Position numbers and translations under genes: made by a program. Below, piece after piece: positions 17,844 to 27,415 of a DNA stretch of 64,000 bases; positions within the stretch are counted from its first letter, which is position 1; every line of letters begins with the position of its first letter. The DNA is from CAZKBP01 sp964551015. Its GTDB lineage: Bacteria; Bacteroidota; Bacteroidia; Cytophagales; Microscillaceae. The stretch spans positions 1 through 64,000 of the forward strand of contig CAZKBP010000013.1 of assembly GCA_964551015.1 (NCBI GenBank), read 5' to 3'. The notes beneath the pieces were generated by a model. The model did not search any database, was not told the origin of the DNA, and worked only from the letters and a program-made list of their open reading frames with translations.

Positions 17844-20800
17844 ATGCGGCGTTCTCTATTTTCTAAAATCTTACCTGTTTTCTGCCTCTTCTTGGGGGGA
17901 AATTTACCGCTGTTGGCGCAATCGCTTGGTAAACCTTTTTTAGAAAATTATGCTCCCCAAACCTATCAAGCGGCCCCTCAGAATTGGGCGATCGTGCAAG
18001 ACCAAAGGGGTGTCATGTACTTTGCCAACGACCAAGGCGTACTCGAGTATGATGCTAAGCATTGGAATCTAATTCCAACTTCCAATGGCTCTGCTGTTCG
18101 CTCACTCACCATAGATCAGCAAGGAATAATCTACGTGGGAGCTTCTAATGAATTGGGTTACTTGGCTCCTGATGCGAGTGGCCAGCTCATGTATATCTCA
18201 CTCACCGATAAAATTGAGCAAGAGAATCAAAGCTTTGGAGATGTGTGGTCGGTTCACGCTACTCCACAAGGAGTCTACTTTCAGACCGACAACTATCTGT
18301 TTTGCTTACAAAAAAACCAAGAATTTCGTACTTGGCACGCCCCCGAAAACTCTTACTTTTTTCTGAGTTATTATGTAGAGGGAGAGCTTTGGGTACACGA
18401 TCAGGCCAATGGTTTGATGAAAATGCAAGACCAAGCTTTGACCTTAGTTCCGGGAGGCGAAACTCTAGCTAAAGCAAGAGTCTACAGTATTTTCTCCTAC
18501 ACGGATCAAGCGATGCTGTTAGGAACCCGTGGACGAGGTTTGGTTTTGTATCGTCCACAGGGCTTAGGCTCGGCTCGTTTTCAAGTCTTTGAGAGCGAAG
18601 CCCATGACTTTGTAGCTGAGCATCAGTTTTACTACGGTAGAAAACTGGACAAAGCGCATTGGATCATCTGTACACGCGAGGGAGGGGCTATTATTCTAGA
18701 TAAGAAAGGTAAAATTGTTCGCAGGCTGGATAAGCAAATGGATTTGATGAACGAGAATGTGCATTATGCTTTTCTGGATCGTGAGCAGAATCTTTGGCTG
18801 GCCCTCGATAATGGGATCAGCAAAATTAGCTGGAATGTGCCTATCACGCACTGGGATCAAAGCCTCGGATTATCAGGAAGTGTGAAAGATATTATCAAAT
18901 TTGAAAAAGAAATTTATACCGCCACCTCTACCGGAGTTTTTCAACTTCAGAGCGATCGCAATTTTTTCCGCCCTATCAAAGGAATTCCTTCTACGCAATG
19001 CTGGGCTTTATTAAATCCAAGTATCCAAGCAGAGGCATCCAAATTATTGCTGATAGGAACCAATCAAGGCATTTTCCTTATAGAAAACCAAGAAGCAAGG
19101 CAGATGGTAGAGACTTCGGGCTTAGCGGCACTTTGTTTTTATCAAGTACCCAAAGCACCCGATTATTTGTTGGTAGGCTTGAAAGGCGGTTTGCTCCTGC
19201 TCCACTACGAAGAGGGTGAGTGGAAAGACTTAGGGTTAATCAAAGGAATCGAGGATGAGATTTACAGTATTGTTCAGGATAAGCAGGGAAGCTTTTGGTT
19301 AGGCACTTTTGTACAAGGCATAGTCAAAGCCGAGATTGATCTCGAGCGTTTATCTGCCCGCACCCAACGCTATGGCACGGAAGCCGGATTGCCCTCTTTG
19401 CGAGATAATCAGGTTTATCACTTGGGAGAGCAGCTTGTTTTTGGAACACAAACTGGCTTATTTGTTTATGATAAGAATCAAAATCGCTTTCGGGAAGTAG
19501 ACTGGCTAGGAAATGAGTTTACCCAAAGCGAACGGGGCGTTTATCAAATGTCTCGCGACTCGAGAGGGAACCTTTGGATAGCTGATGTAACTAATCAGCA
19601 ATTTGCCATTGGGGTGGCACAGCCTCAAGAAGATGGCACTTATCGCTGGAATGATATTCCTCTCAGGCGATTACCTGAGTTTAGTGAGCCGACTATTTAC
19701 GTGGATAAGGAGGGAATTACTTGGATTGGTGGTTCAGAAGGATTATTTCGCTATGATTCTCAGGGGAATGACTATTTTAGGATTTATAAGCAAAAGTTCT
19801 ATACTTTACTCCGCAAAGCTACTTTCGAGGGAGATTCCGTGGTTTTTCACGGCACCTACTATCGGGACGGGCAAAACAAGGATACCATTACACCGCGAAG
19901 GATTCATCTGAAACAGCCAGCGTTTCTAAAACCTGTTTTTGCCTTTGACCCTAACTTTTCTATCGAGTTCGAGTACGCCAGTCCTTATTACAATCTTGCT
20001 TCGGGTACGGAATACAGCTACATGCTTAAAGTAGAAAAATCAGGTTGGTTTACAGATGTATTTAATGATCGCGTGGAGCAATGGTCGAATTGGTCTGAGG
20101 ATACTAAAACCCAATTTACCAATTTGACCGAAGGGACTTATGTTTTCTTAGTAAAGACACGCAATGTCTACGGACGAGAAGGTATTCCGGCGCGTTATCA
20201 ATTTCGTATCGAGCCTCCTTGGTATCGGACTTGGTATGCCTATTTGGGTTATCTACTAATGTCTATCTTATTCGTGTTCTTGATTATTCGTGTCTATACG
20301 GCGAGGCTCCGTCGTCAGAAGCGATTACTGGAAGAAACCGTAGAAGAGCGCACACACGAGATTCGGGTCAAAAACACGGAGTTGGAGCAATCCAAAGAAG
20401 AGATTTTGGTGCAAGCAGAGCATTTGCGGCAAGCGAATTTAGACATTACCTCGAGCATTAGCTATGCCAGTCGTATTCAAGAAGCGATGCTCCCTCGTCT
20501 AGAAAAAGTAAAAACGGCTTTTCCAGATTCTTTTATCATCTATAAGCCCAGGGACATCGTCAGCGGAGATTTTTATTGGTTCTCAGAAACCTTGCCTGAG
20601 CCGAGATTTGTCAAAGACCCGGCCCTACCGGGCACTCCTTCTATTTTGGATGGATTTACTGGGGGAAAAAAAATCATCGCGGCTGTGGACTGCACGGGGC
20701 ACGGCGTGCCTGGAGCCTTTATGTCTATGGTAGGAGATGCTTATTTGAACCAGATTGTAAATCTGGGAGGAATCACCCAGCCTCAACTGATTTTGCAAGA

Positions 20801-21299
20801 ACTAGATCAAAACATTCGCACCGCCTTGAACCAGCAGGAGACAGAGAATCTGGATGGCATGGATATGGCGATCTGTGTGATTAGTCCTAATCAAGAGCAA
20901 CTAGAGTTTGCCGGAGCTAAAAACCCTTTGATTTATATACGAGATGGAGAGCTTCATCAAATTCGAGGGGATCGTTACGGAATAGGGGGCTTGCGCTACG
21001 ATGAGCACGAGGAACGTATTTTTGCGCGGCACACAATTCAACTGGATCGGCCTACTTCTTTCTATATTTTCTCGGACGGCATGCAAGATCAATTTGGAGG
21101 GGAGCGGGGGAAAAAATTTATGATCAAGAGGATGAAAAAACTCTTTCTAGAGCATTATCAAAAGCCCATGGAAGAGCAGAAGCAGATTTTTGAAGAGGCA
21201 TTAGCGGATTGGATGCAAGGCTATAATCAGATTGATGACATTCTGGTGATAGGTTTCCAGATTATACCCCAAGAAATATCAAATCAGGAAGAAAGCTAA
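17844..21299 (+). CDS. propeller sensor with PP2C/SpoIIE-type serine phosphatase (SiaA-like)
   Basis: 1151 aa. Signal peptide (1 to about 25). A periplasmic two-component-regulator propeller (Reg_prop blades such as GIIYVGASNELGY and GNLWIADV) covers about 40-690. A Y_Y_Y-type Ig-like domain (about 700-785) and one membrane helix (about 795-818) follow. A coiled coil (about 820-865) then leads to a cytoplasmic SpoIIE/PP2C phosphatase (about 870-1145) with motifs SGDFYWFSE, DCTGHGVPGAFMSM, SDGMQDQFGG and QIDDILVIG. The metal-binding Asp residues are present. It should dephosphorylate a Ser/Thr phosphoprotein in response to an outside ligand. The convergent siaB-siaC genes, whose last stop is 11 bp away, make SiaC its likely substrate. 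A weak promoter may exist around 17590-17618 (TTTG-17-TATTTTTC). Confidence 0.85.
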   Translation: MRRSLFSKILPVFCLFLGGNLPLLAQSLGKPFLENYAPQTYQAAPQNWAIVQDQRGVMYFANDQGVLEYDAKHWNLIPTSNGSAVRSLTIDQQGIIYVGASNELGYLAPDASGQLMYISLTDKIEQENQSFGDVWSVHATPQGVYFQTDNYLFCLQKNQEFRTWHAPENSYFFLSYYVEGELWVHDQANGLMKMQDQALTLVPGGETLAKARVYSIFSYTDQAMLLGTRGRGLVLYRPQGLGSARFQVFESEAHDFVAEHQFYYGRKLDKAHWIICTREGGAIILDKKGKIVRRLDKQMDLMNENVHYAFLDREQNLWLALDNGISKISWNVPITHWDQSLGLSGSVKDIIKFEKEIYTATSTGVFQLQSDRNFFRPIKGIPSTQCWALLNPSIQAEASKLLLIGTNQGIFLIENQEARQMVETSGLAALCFYQVPKAPDYLLVGLKGGLLLLHYEEGEWKDLGLIKGIEDEIYSIVQDKQGSFWLGTFVQGIVKAEIDLERLSARTQRYGTEAGLPSLRDNQVYHLGEQLVFGTQTGLFVYDKNQNRFREVDWLGNEFTQSERGVYQMSRDSRGNLWIADVTNQQFAIGVAQPQEDGTYRWNDIPLRRLPEFSEPTIYVDKEGITWIGGSEGLFRYDSQGNDYFRIYKQKFYTLLRKATFEGDSVVFHGTYYRDGQNKDTITPRRIHLKQPAFLKPVFAFDPNFSIEFEYASPYYNLASGTEYSYMLKVEKSGWFTDVFNDRVEQWSNWSEDTKTQFTNLTEGTYVFLVKTRNVYGREGIPARYQFRIEPPWYRTWYAYLGYLLMSILFVFLIIRVYTARLRRQKRLLEETVEERTHEIRVKNTELEQSKEEILVQAEHLRQANLDITSSISYASRIQEAMLPRLEKVKTAFPDSFIIYKPRDIVSGDFYWFSETLPEPRFVKDPALPGTPSILDGFTGGKKIIAAVDCTGHGVPGAFMSMVGDAYLNQIVNLGGITQPQLILQELDQNIRTALNQQETENLDGMDMAICVISPNQEQLEFAGAKNPLIYIRDGELHQIRGDRYGIGGLRYDEHEERIFARHTIQLDRPTSFYIFSDGMQDQFGGERGKKFMIKRMKKLFLEHYQKPMEEQKQIFEEALADWMQGYNQIDDILVIGFQIIPQEISNQEES

Positions 21300-21310
21300 T
21301 GTGGCTAATT

Positions 21311-21832
21311 CTAAGTTTGGGCTGGTTTCTGTAATCGACTTTTGTGCATCGCATCCCTCAAAAGATACCACTCCACGAGGTAATCAATCGGCTTAAGCAG
21401 TAGAGCGATAGAACCTTTGATTGCGATATTAATCACAAACTCCTGCTGAAAGTAAGTATCTACAATGGGTTCGAGAAAAACTTCGGAAACCAGAAAGAGG
21501 AGAATCGCGGCCATCAGTACGATAGTGGTGGCTTTTTTACTGACCTTAGCTTTGGTCAATTCATTGATGGTATTTTGTAGCTGGTCGTTTTTGTGCTGAA
21601 TTTCCTCAGAACTAGCCTGTAATTCCTGATTGGCACGATTAAGTCGATTCTGCAAGCGGTCGCTAATGTTTGTGATCACACGTGCATCTCCCAGCAGCTT
21701 TTCATAATCTTTGCTTAGAGCTTCATACTCGTTAGCTAGTTTCTCGAGAGATTTATTTTTCTCTCTGAGTACAGCTTTAGCGTGATTAAGGGCTTGTACT
21801 TCTTTCTCAAAAACATGTTTGGGATCCTGCAT
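21311..21832 (-). CDS. coiled-coil membrane protein of the Sia-like module
   Basis: 173 aa. Residues 5-95 are a long, charged helical/coiled-coil stretch (heptad-like LEKLANEYEALSKDYEKL and LQNTINELTKA). Two hydrophobic segments follow (about 102-120 and 133-153). No catalytic domain. It is the third gene of the minus-strand unit siaB-siaC-this gene, 29 bp after siaC. In Pseudomonas the fourth Sia component is a diguanylate cyclase (SiaD); nothing of that kind is visible here. This protein may replace it as the membrane output or scaffold; that role is inference. Confidence 0.65.
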   Translation of the reverse strand: MQDPKHVFEKEVQALNHAKAVLREKNKSLEKLANEYEALSKDYEKLLGDARVITNISDRLQNRLNRANQELQASSEEIQHKNDQLQNTINELTKAKVSKKATTIVLMAAILLFLVSEVFLEPIVDTYFQQEFVINIAIKGSIALLLKPIDYLVEWYLLRDAMHKSRLQKPAQT

Positions 21833-21861
21833 GCTATATGCTCACTTTGCTTGCTGACTCG

Positions 21862-22236
21862 CTATTTCATCACCAACTCAATATCGAGGTTAATCAGTGA
21901 TTTAAAATCATTACCAGACTCCTCCATATCTTCGTCTCCTTCATCATAGTACCATTTGACTTGGGCATTGTGCCCAGCCTCGGGTATTTTTTCTAACTTA
22001 CGGAGCATATCCAAAATACATTTGGAGGAACTCGTATTAAAGTATTCCAGATTAAACTCTACATCAGTTTTCTCCACGGGACTAGAAATATAGCTGTCTA
22101 TCCAGTCGAATAAAGGTTTGTAGAACGAAATGGAGTTCTCTGGGATAGAACGTCCTGAAATGGATAAGCTTCCGTTTTTGGCATCAAATTTTATGGAGGG
22201 GGTTCTATCCGTTCCTTCTAGTTCAATATTTTCCAT
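21862..22236 (-). CDS. siaC: SiaC-family regulatory phosphoprotein (DUF1987)
   Basis: 124 aa. It matches the SiaC pattern closely: LSISGRSIPENSISFY, then LEYFNTSSSK, then the acidic WYYDEGDEDMEESG. The Thr of FNTSSS is residue 68, the same number as the phosphorylated Thr of Pseudomonas aeruginosa SiaC. SiaC is a small STAS-like switch protein whose phosphorylation by SiaB and dephosphorylation by SiaA decide which partner it binds. It lies 63 bp after siaB in the same unit, and the phosphatase is encoded convergently. The downstream partner here is unknown. Confidence 0.85.
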   Translation of the reverse strand: MENIELEGTDRTPSIKFDAKNGSLSISGRSIPENSISFYKPLFDWIDSYISSPVEKTDVEFNLEYFNTSSSKCILDMLRKLEKIPEAGHNAQVKWYYDEGDEDMEESGNDFKSLINLDIELVMK

Positions 22237-22299
22237 TCAGATTTAAACATGTTAATTTACCAATCAAAAATTCAAGGTGATCATCAAGAAGTGCTTGGC

Positions 22300-22839
22300 T
22301 TAAGCTGAGACTTTCACCTGCAAACTGTAAAAACAATGTTGTTCATTGACACTATCGAAGCTATAGTCAATTTTCTCGCCTGATTTGCGAGCCATGTCAA
22401 TAATTCCCAGACCTGCCCCACCCGTGGGCGTTGGGCCTTGACGACTAAGCACTTCTTTATAAAAGGATTTTAGTTCTTCCTGAGACAGAGAGTTTACCTT
22501 ATTGAGTTTATCTTCTAATTCGCCCACGACTTCTCTCTCCACGTAATTTCCAGTGATGATATAATAAGCCTGTTTTGTACGCTTAATCATCAACGTAGCT
22601 GATTGCAAGATGTCGCTTTCAAAGTTACTGTATTGTTGATAATTATAGATATTTTGCAGGCACTCTAGTAAGATACTGAAAACTTTCTTTTTAATTTTCA
22701 AGTCTTCGCTTTTCCTTTCAAGTCGATCATCTACCAGTTGCAGGATGGAGGTTAAGAGATTATTCGTGATTTCGCCTTTAAAGTACAGAATGACTTTTTC
22801 ATCCTGCATCCTCTTAAAATACTCAAAAACGTTTAACAT
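22300..22839 (-). CDS. siaB: SiaB-family protein kinase (GHKL-type, DUF6272)
   Basis: 179 aa. An atypical histidine-kinase-like ATPase fold: N-box helix LLECLQNIYNY (E59, N63) and glycine-rich GGAGLGIIDMARKSG (about 140-154). This is the expected motif set for SiaB, which phosphorylates SiaC on Ser/Thr. It is first in a three-gene minus-strand unit. An exact -7 box lies 43 bp upstream. Together with siaC and the convergent PP2C phosphatase it forms a full partner-switching module. Confidence 0.82.
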   Translation of the reverse strand: MLNVFEYFKRMQDEKVILYFKGEITNNLLTSILQLVDDRLERKSEDLKIKKKVFSILLECLQNIYNYQQYSNFESDILQSATLMIKRTKQAYYIITGNYVEREVVGELEDKLNKVNSLSQEELKSFYKEVLSRQGPTPTGGAGLGIIDMARKSGEKIDYSFDSVNEQHCFYSLQVKVSA

Positions 22840-22881
22840 CGCTCAATACGGTTAGGATAGCATTTGAAACTCAAAGGCAGA

Positions 22882-22889
22882 CAAAAATA
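22882..22889 (-). promoter_or_regulatory. -7 box TATTTTTG for siaB; intergenic 22840-23151
   Basis: Minus-strand TATTTTTG, exact TAnnTTTG, 43 bp before the siaB ATG. The rest of the 312-bp divergent region between siaB and menD contains an AT-rich stretch and no convincing gene. An open frame at 22864-23130 has no start context or protein-like composition. Confidence 0.45.
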
Positions 22890-23151
22890 CAAATTATTTT
22901 TTTATTTTGCTCTATCGCTAAAAAAGCTAATCAAGATTAAGACCAAAGTGCTTAATCTTCGCTTAGATTTTTCTTGTAGCGAAAAACAATTAATGATTTC
23001 TTTGATAAACCTGTACAGCCTTTCTAAAAAGCCCGACCCTATCCATCATCATGGGCCAAAGAGAGCCGGAGCTTGGGATACTTACTTTACTTACGAGGAA
23101 TTGTCCGTTTGGATACTAAATCCTTCATAAAATTATACTTAGCTTTATCTT

Positions 23152-24939
23152 ATGATCTTAGAAACTCTCAATCAAGCCGTAGAAGTTTGTGCCAGAAAAC
23201 ATATTGCAAATTTTGTGCTTTCTCCTGGCTCTCGAGTGGCTCCGCTTACGTTGGCCCTGGTGCGTCATCCTGATATTCAGACTCGAACCATCAGTGATGA
23301 GCGGTCGGCTGCTTTCGTAGCTCTGGGTATTGCTAATCAGTTCAAACAGCTATTTTATCATCACCAAGAAAGCACTTGGCAAGGAGTGGGCATCGCTTGT
23401 ACGTCGGGTAGTGCCGCTTATGCCTATGCCCCAGCCGTGGCCGAGGCCTTTTATCAGCAAATACCACTTATCGTCCTGACTGCAGACCGGCCACCCGAGT
23501 GGATCAATCAAAAAGATGGGCAAACCATTCAACAAAACAATATTTACGGGGCACACGTGAAGGCTGCTTACGAGATGCCCGTGGATACGAGTCATTCGGA
23601 TGCACATTGGCACGCCATACGGCTTTTTAATGATGCCATCAATCTGGCTTTTAGCTATCCTTATGGCCCCGTGCATATCAATGTGCCGATTCGGGAGCCT
23701 TTCTACCCTCAACCCGACGAGAAAATCACTTTCCATCAATCCGTCAAAGTGATTAAGCGTACCCCCGCTCATACTACGCTCTCGAAGAACATCTGGAATG
23801 AGCTACTGGATCGTTGGGAGCATTACGAAAACAAGCTCATCTTGGCGGGTCAGTACCCAGTGGATACTGATTTGATTGAAAACTTAAATCATCTCTACCA
23901 TGATTACAAGGTGCCGATCGTAGGAGATGTAATTGCTAATCTATCCGCTTGCCCCCAACTGATTAGCCACCAAGATATTTTTCTTCCCCGATTAGATGAT
24001 TTTGAGAAAAGCCGTTTGCGGCCACAATTACTGATTACCTATGGTCATTCCGTTTTATCCAAAAGTTTGAAGCTCTATTTGAGAGCATATCCACCCCACG
24101 AGCACTGGCATATTCAGGAGGCGGGAGCGGTGGCCGATACTTTTCAGTCTTTGACCAGAATCATACCTGTGGAACCTGCTTATTTCTTTCGGCAACTCTA
24201 CAGTGATTTGGATTTTATGAATATGCTGGAAAGTGACGAAGAAGGAGAAGACAATGACTTTAACCGAGCTTGGCAAAACCTCAATCTAGAAGTACGAAAA
24301 TATCTCCTCTCCTATGACTTTTCGCCCGAACCATTCAGTGAAATGCAGGTCGTGGGGGAGTTTATCCAAGCTTTACCCGACCCGTGTACGCTTCACCTAG
24401 CGAATAGCATGCCCGTGCGCTATGTCAACTTTTGGAGCCTTCATGACCAACATCCCGCCCTCAGGCCATCTCATCAAAAGATAGAGGTCTTTGCCAATCG
24501 AGGTACCAGTGGGATTGACGGTAGCCTGAGCACGGCGGTAGGCGCAGCATTAGCAAATCCCGATCAACTGGTCGTACTGCTGATTGGTGATATGGCATTT
24601 TTCTATGATCGTAATGGGCTGTGGCACAATTATTTACCTCCTAATCTCAGAATTGTATTGCTGAATAATCAAGGGGGGAATATCTTTCGGATGATCGCGG
24701 GTCCTGCTCATCAACCGGAGCTAGAAGAATATTTTGAGACTTTTCAGAAGCTATCGGCGCAGCATACTGCCCGAGATTTTGGCTTGGACTACATGGAGGC
24801 AAGAGATCTAAAGACGATTAGAAAGAATTTGAAAGATTTTTTCCAACCTGATTCACAAGCTAAACTCTTGGAAATTCACACGAATAAACAAGATAATGCG
24901 ACGGTCTTGCAAAAAATCAAGAGGGGCTTTCGAGCATAG
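23152..24939 (+). CDS. menD: 2-succinyl-5-enolpyruvyl-6-hydroxy-3-cyclohexene-1-carboxylate synthase
   Basis: 595 aa. Thiamine-diphosphate enzyme of menaquinone synthesis: joins isochorismate and 2-oxoglutarate to SEPHCHC. Seen: SPGSRVAPLTLAL and TISDERSAAFVALG (the ThDP-activating Glu) at the N-terminus, TSGSAAYAYAPAVAEA, and LTADRPPEW. The ThDP/Mg motif runs from GDMAFFYDRNG to NNQGGNIF (about 480-520). The length is slightly above the usual 550-580. It stands apart from other men genes in this window. Bacteroidota rely on menaquinone, so this is an essential respiratory gene. No promoter box was recognised. Confidence 0.93.
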   Translation: MILETLNQAVEVCARKHIANFVLSPGSRVAPLTLALVRHPDIQTRTISDERSAAFVALGIANQFKQLFYHHQESTWQGVGIACTSGSAAYAYAPAVAEAFYQQIPLIVLTADRPPEWINQKDGQTIQQNNIYGAHVKAAYEMPVDTSHSDAHWHAIRLFNDAINLAFSYPYGPVHINVPIREPFYPQPDEKITFHQSVKVIKRTPAHTTLSKNIWNELLDRWEHYENKLILAGQYPVDTDLIENLNHLYHDYKVPIVGDVIANLSACPQLISHQDIFLPRLDDFEKSRLRPQLLITYGHSVLSKSLKLYLRAYPPHEHWHIQEAGAVADTFQSLTRIIPVEPAYFFRQLYSDLDFMNMLESDEEGEDNDFNRAWQNLNLEVRKYLLSYDFSPEPFSEMQVVGEFIQALPDPCTLHLANSMPVRYVNFWSLHDQHPALRPSHQKIEVFANRGTSGIDGSLSTAVGAALANPDQLVVLLIGDMAFFYDRNGLWHNYLPPNLRIVLLNNQGGNIFRMIAGPAHQPELEEYFETFQKLSAQHTARDFGLDYMEARDLKTIRKNLKDFFQPDSQAKLLEIHTNKQDNATVLQKIKRGFRA

Positions 24940-25155
24940 CTACCAAGAAGGAAAAACGCGAAAGGAAGAAAATGCTTACTTGTCTAGATTTTTTTTAAGA
25001 AGTGGTCTGGGGTTTTGGTTTAGAAGTGAAAACATTCAGTTCTGCAGCCTAAAGATAAACTTTAGACAGTTTCCAAGCCTAGCCAGAAAAATTGCCAAAT
25101 TTTTGCTAGATAATTACCTGCGCAAATGTGGGTAAATCATTAACTTCATCCAATT

Positions 25156-26433
25156 ATGAAATATATAAATATCTCGTGCCTTCTTTTGGTGAGCTTGTAT
25201 TGCTTCGTCGCTTGTGAGCAGGACGCTCCCCCCGGAGATATCGATGCTTTTGTTAAGTTTTTTGGAGGAGCAGGAGACGACCGAGCCTATGCCTTAGACA
25301 TCTTAGCCGATGGGGGGCTGGCCGTCGTGGGTTCTACTGAGCCATTAGGCCGACCCAAGAGTGTTTTGCTGAGCCTAACGGATGCCAACGGCAATCTATC
25401 TCGTCAAATCACCTTTCCCAGTCTGGATTCTCCCGCACCCTTGGATAGGCGTGAGAGAGAGGGTAAAGATGTACTCATAACAACCGAGGGAAACATACTG
25501 GTGCTCGGCTACGTAACGGTCAGACCCCAAGATGATCCACTTTTCAACGCGCTGGTAGGATACTTACTGCTATTAGAGTTTGATTCGCAGGGAAATCTTG
25601 TATCCCAAGATAGCATTCCGCAACCTATTAAAACAGACGAGGCGATGTATCTTTACGGGCAAATGGATGGTAGTCTATTGCTCCTGGCCAATACATTTGA
25701 GCTAGCCGAGGGACAAGGACTGGAAGATATTGACGAAAACACACCTTCGGATATGTATTTGACCAAGCTCAATGCCGCCAAAACAGTAGAGTTTGGTAGG
25801 CCTTACGGACTGATTCAGCGTTTTGACCAAGTAGGCTCTATTTTGGAGCATCAAGGGGATTTGTTTTGGTGTGGCACGGCCAATCGCTCAGAGGAGGCTT
25901 CCGATTTGCGCGTAATCCGAGCCGATGCCTTTGGCAATTTGAAATGGGATTTTGCTTACACTGAGAATGATACATTCAGCCAAACGGGAGCAGAGATTCA
26001 GCTCATCACCGAAGAGGATGCCTTGATCGTGGTAGGTACCACGAATGAACAGGGAAATGAAGATATTTTTCTGGTAAAAATTGACCCAACTGGGCAAATA
26101 CTCTGGGAAGCTCCTCGGGTATTGAACCGTTCTGGAAATCAAAGAGGAAACTCTATTGCTCCGACTTCGGATGGAGGCTTTATCATCACGGGTACGACCG
26201 ACGAGGGGAATTCTCAGGACATTTATCTGCTCAAAGTGGATGGAAATGGAAATGAAGAATGGAGTCGCACTTTTGGCTGGGAAGCAGATACTGAAACCTG
26301 CCAAGACCAAGGACAGATGGTCGTGCAATCGTCTGCCGATCAAGGCTTCTTGATTGTGGCTACGGTTTGCTTTAACCGCAATACCGTAATGGGATTGATT
26401 AAAACCAATGAGCAGGGAGAGATTTTGCCTTGA
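25156..26433 (+). CDS. beta-propeller lipoprotein
   Basis: 425 aa. Lipoprotein signal with lipobox FVAC (Cys20), so it is anchored in a membrane facing the periplasm or surface. The mature part is built from repeated blades of the type GDDRAYALDILADGGLAVVG, DALIVVGTTNEQGNEDIFLVKID and SDGGFIITGTTDEGN, a delta-60-repeat/propeller-like fold seen in many uncharacterised Bacteroidota lipoproteins. No enzymatic motif. The gap upstream (24940-25155) contains only a small hairpin (25049-25065). Function unknown; a binding or structural role is inference. Confidence 0.78.
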   Translation: MKYINISCLLLVSLYCFVACEQDAPPGDIDAFVKFFGGAGDDRAYALDILADGGLAVVGSTEPLGRPKSVLLSLTDANGNLSRQITFPSLDSPAPLDRREREGKDVLITTEGNILVLGYVTVRPQDDPLFNALVGYLLLLEFDSQGNLVSQDSIPQPIKTDEAMYLYGQMDGSLLLLANTFELAEGQGLEDIDENTPSDMYLTKLNAAKTVEFGRPYGLIQRFDQVGSILEHQGDLFWCGTANRSEEASDLRVIRADAFGNLKWDFAYTENDTFSQTGAEIQLITEEDALIVVGTTNEQGNEDIFLVKIDPTGQILWEAPRVLNRSGNQRGNSIAPTSDGGFIITGTTDEGNSQDIYLLKVDGNGNEEWSRTFGWEADTETCQDQGQMVVQSSADQGFLIVATVCFNRNTVMGLIKTNEQGEILP

Positions 26434-26576
26434 ATGATTTATCAAAGCCCCAAACCTTTCTTCTATAAGATTTGGAGCTAAGTACAAGAGCTAGATAATT
26501 ACTGCTTTTGTAAATGACTTGATCTCTTTCAGCAGCATCGCTATCTCTATCTGCTACACAGTCCTATGCTTATAAT

Positions 26577-26714
26577 TCAAAAAAAAATGGGATCATTAAG
26601 AGACCAAGACTCATAAATCAGATCATCCTCATTCTTTTGCTCACCTGATGGATATAAGATATATCCTTCTTCTGGTTCGTACCTAAGCTTGCTCAAGTTA
26701 TGGGCACAAATCAC
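26577..26714 (-). CDS. possible small gene or gene remnant, unit A
   Basis: A GTG-started frame of 45 codons whose product contains KLRYEPEEGY and YPSGEQKNEDDLIYESW. The frame is also open upstream to 26804 (75 codons) without an ATG. The same reading frame survives in unit B (27416-27559). Third-base changes keep the peptide in places, but replacements outnumber silent changes (about 8 to 3), so selection is weak at best. Composition looks protein-like. It may be the decayed end of a gene that was duplicated with the lipoprotein. No family recognised. Confidence 0.3.
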   Translation of the reverse strand: MICAHNLSKLRYEPEEGYILYPSGEQKNEDDLIYESWSLNDPIFF

Positions 26715-26854
26715 TTGATACAATAGATGCTTAGCCAGAAAATCTGGACAAAAAATCTTGTAGGTAGATGTAAAAAATAGGATGGAAGCCTCCTTGCTAA
26801 GTATTTACGCCGAGGCATTCCCAAGGATCGAGCCAAGAGACAAAGCACCAAAAA

Positions 26855-27283
26855 TTACTGACGAATGTAAGTGTCGGTTTCTGTATAAGTGGTATCTTCC
26901 AAGACAAAATCATTAAAGAGGACGAGTGTATTACCATTTAAACTAAACGGTGTTGTTGAAGAACGAGAATTAAACCTCAAGGCATCGCCATCAACCTCAT
27001 AGGTACCATCGCCAAAAATCTGAGGGTCATCAGGATCACATTTTGTCGCTCCTTCTTCACGTATAAAGGTACCATCCTCTCTGAATTCTAAGATGTTGTC
27101 TTGGTCGCAAGGTTCTTCTAAGGAAAAATAATCTGTGATTCCTTGGAAAGGAGGAGAAATTGTACCTGCCGTTTGTTGCCAACGGCCTACGATGCTGTTG
27201 GAGGGTTCATCGTCGTCGCTACAGGCCAATAAGAAAGCTGATACGAAAGAGAATAAAGCAAGGTTGTAGAATAATTTCTTCAT
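26855..27283 (-). CDS. lipocalin-like lipoprotein, copy A
   Basis: 142 aa. Signal with lipobox LLAC (Cys21), then an Asp/Glu-rich spacer SDDDEPS of the kind linked to surface export of lipoproteins in Bacteroidota. The mature domain (IVGRWQQT..., then EFREDGTFI..., then TYIRQ) fits the lipocalin-like (Lipocalin_4/5) pattern of short secreted beta-barrels. It is duplicated as copy B. The first 85 residues are nearly identical between copies, while residues about 86-130 differ strongly. Ligand unknown. Confidence 0.75.
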   Translation of the reverse strand: MKKLFYNLALFSFVSAFLLACSDDDEPSNSIVGRWQQTAGTISPPFQGITDYFSLEEPCDQDNILEFREDGTFIREEGATKCDPDDPQIFGDGTYEVDGDALRFNSRSSTTPFSLNGNTLVLFNDFVLEDTTYTETDTYIRQ

Positions 27284-27415
27284 TGATTTAAATAATATGG
27301 TTGATAATGAGCTGTCAAATTAGCACAAATTTTGAGCAAGAAAAAATAAATAACTGCTTTTATAAATGACTTGATCTCTTTCGGCAGCATCGCTATCTGC
27401 TACACAGTCCTATGC

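Noticed and set aside
22864..23130. 88-codon frame between siaB and menD
   Set aside because: No ATG start; low-complexity Lys/Leu/Phe product from AT-rich DNA and overlap with the siaB promoter.
25888..26487. 199-codon antisense frame over the propeller lipoprotein
   Set aside because: The sense strand encodes clear propeller blades and a lipobox; the antisense product shows no family and no promoter.
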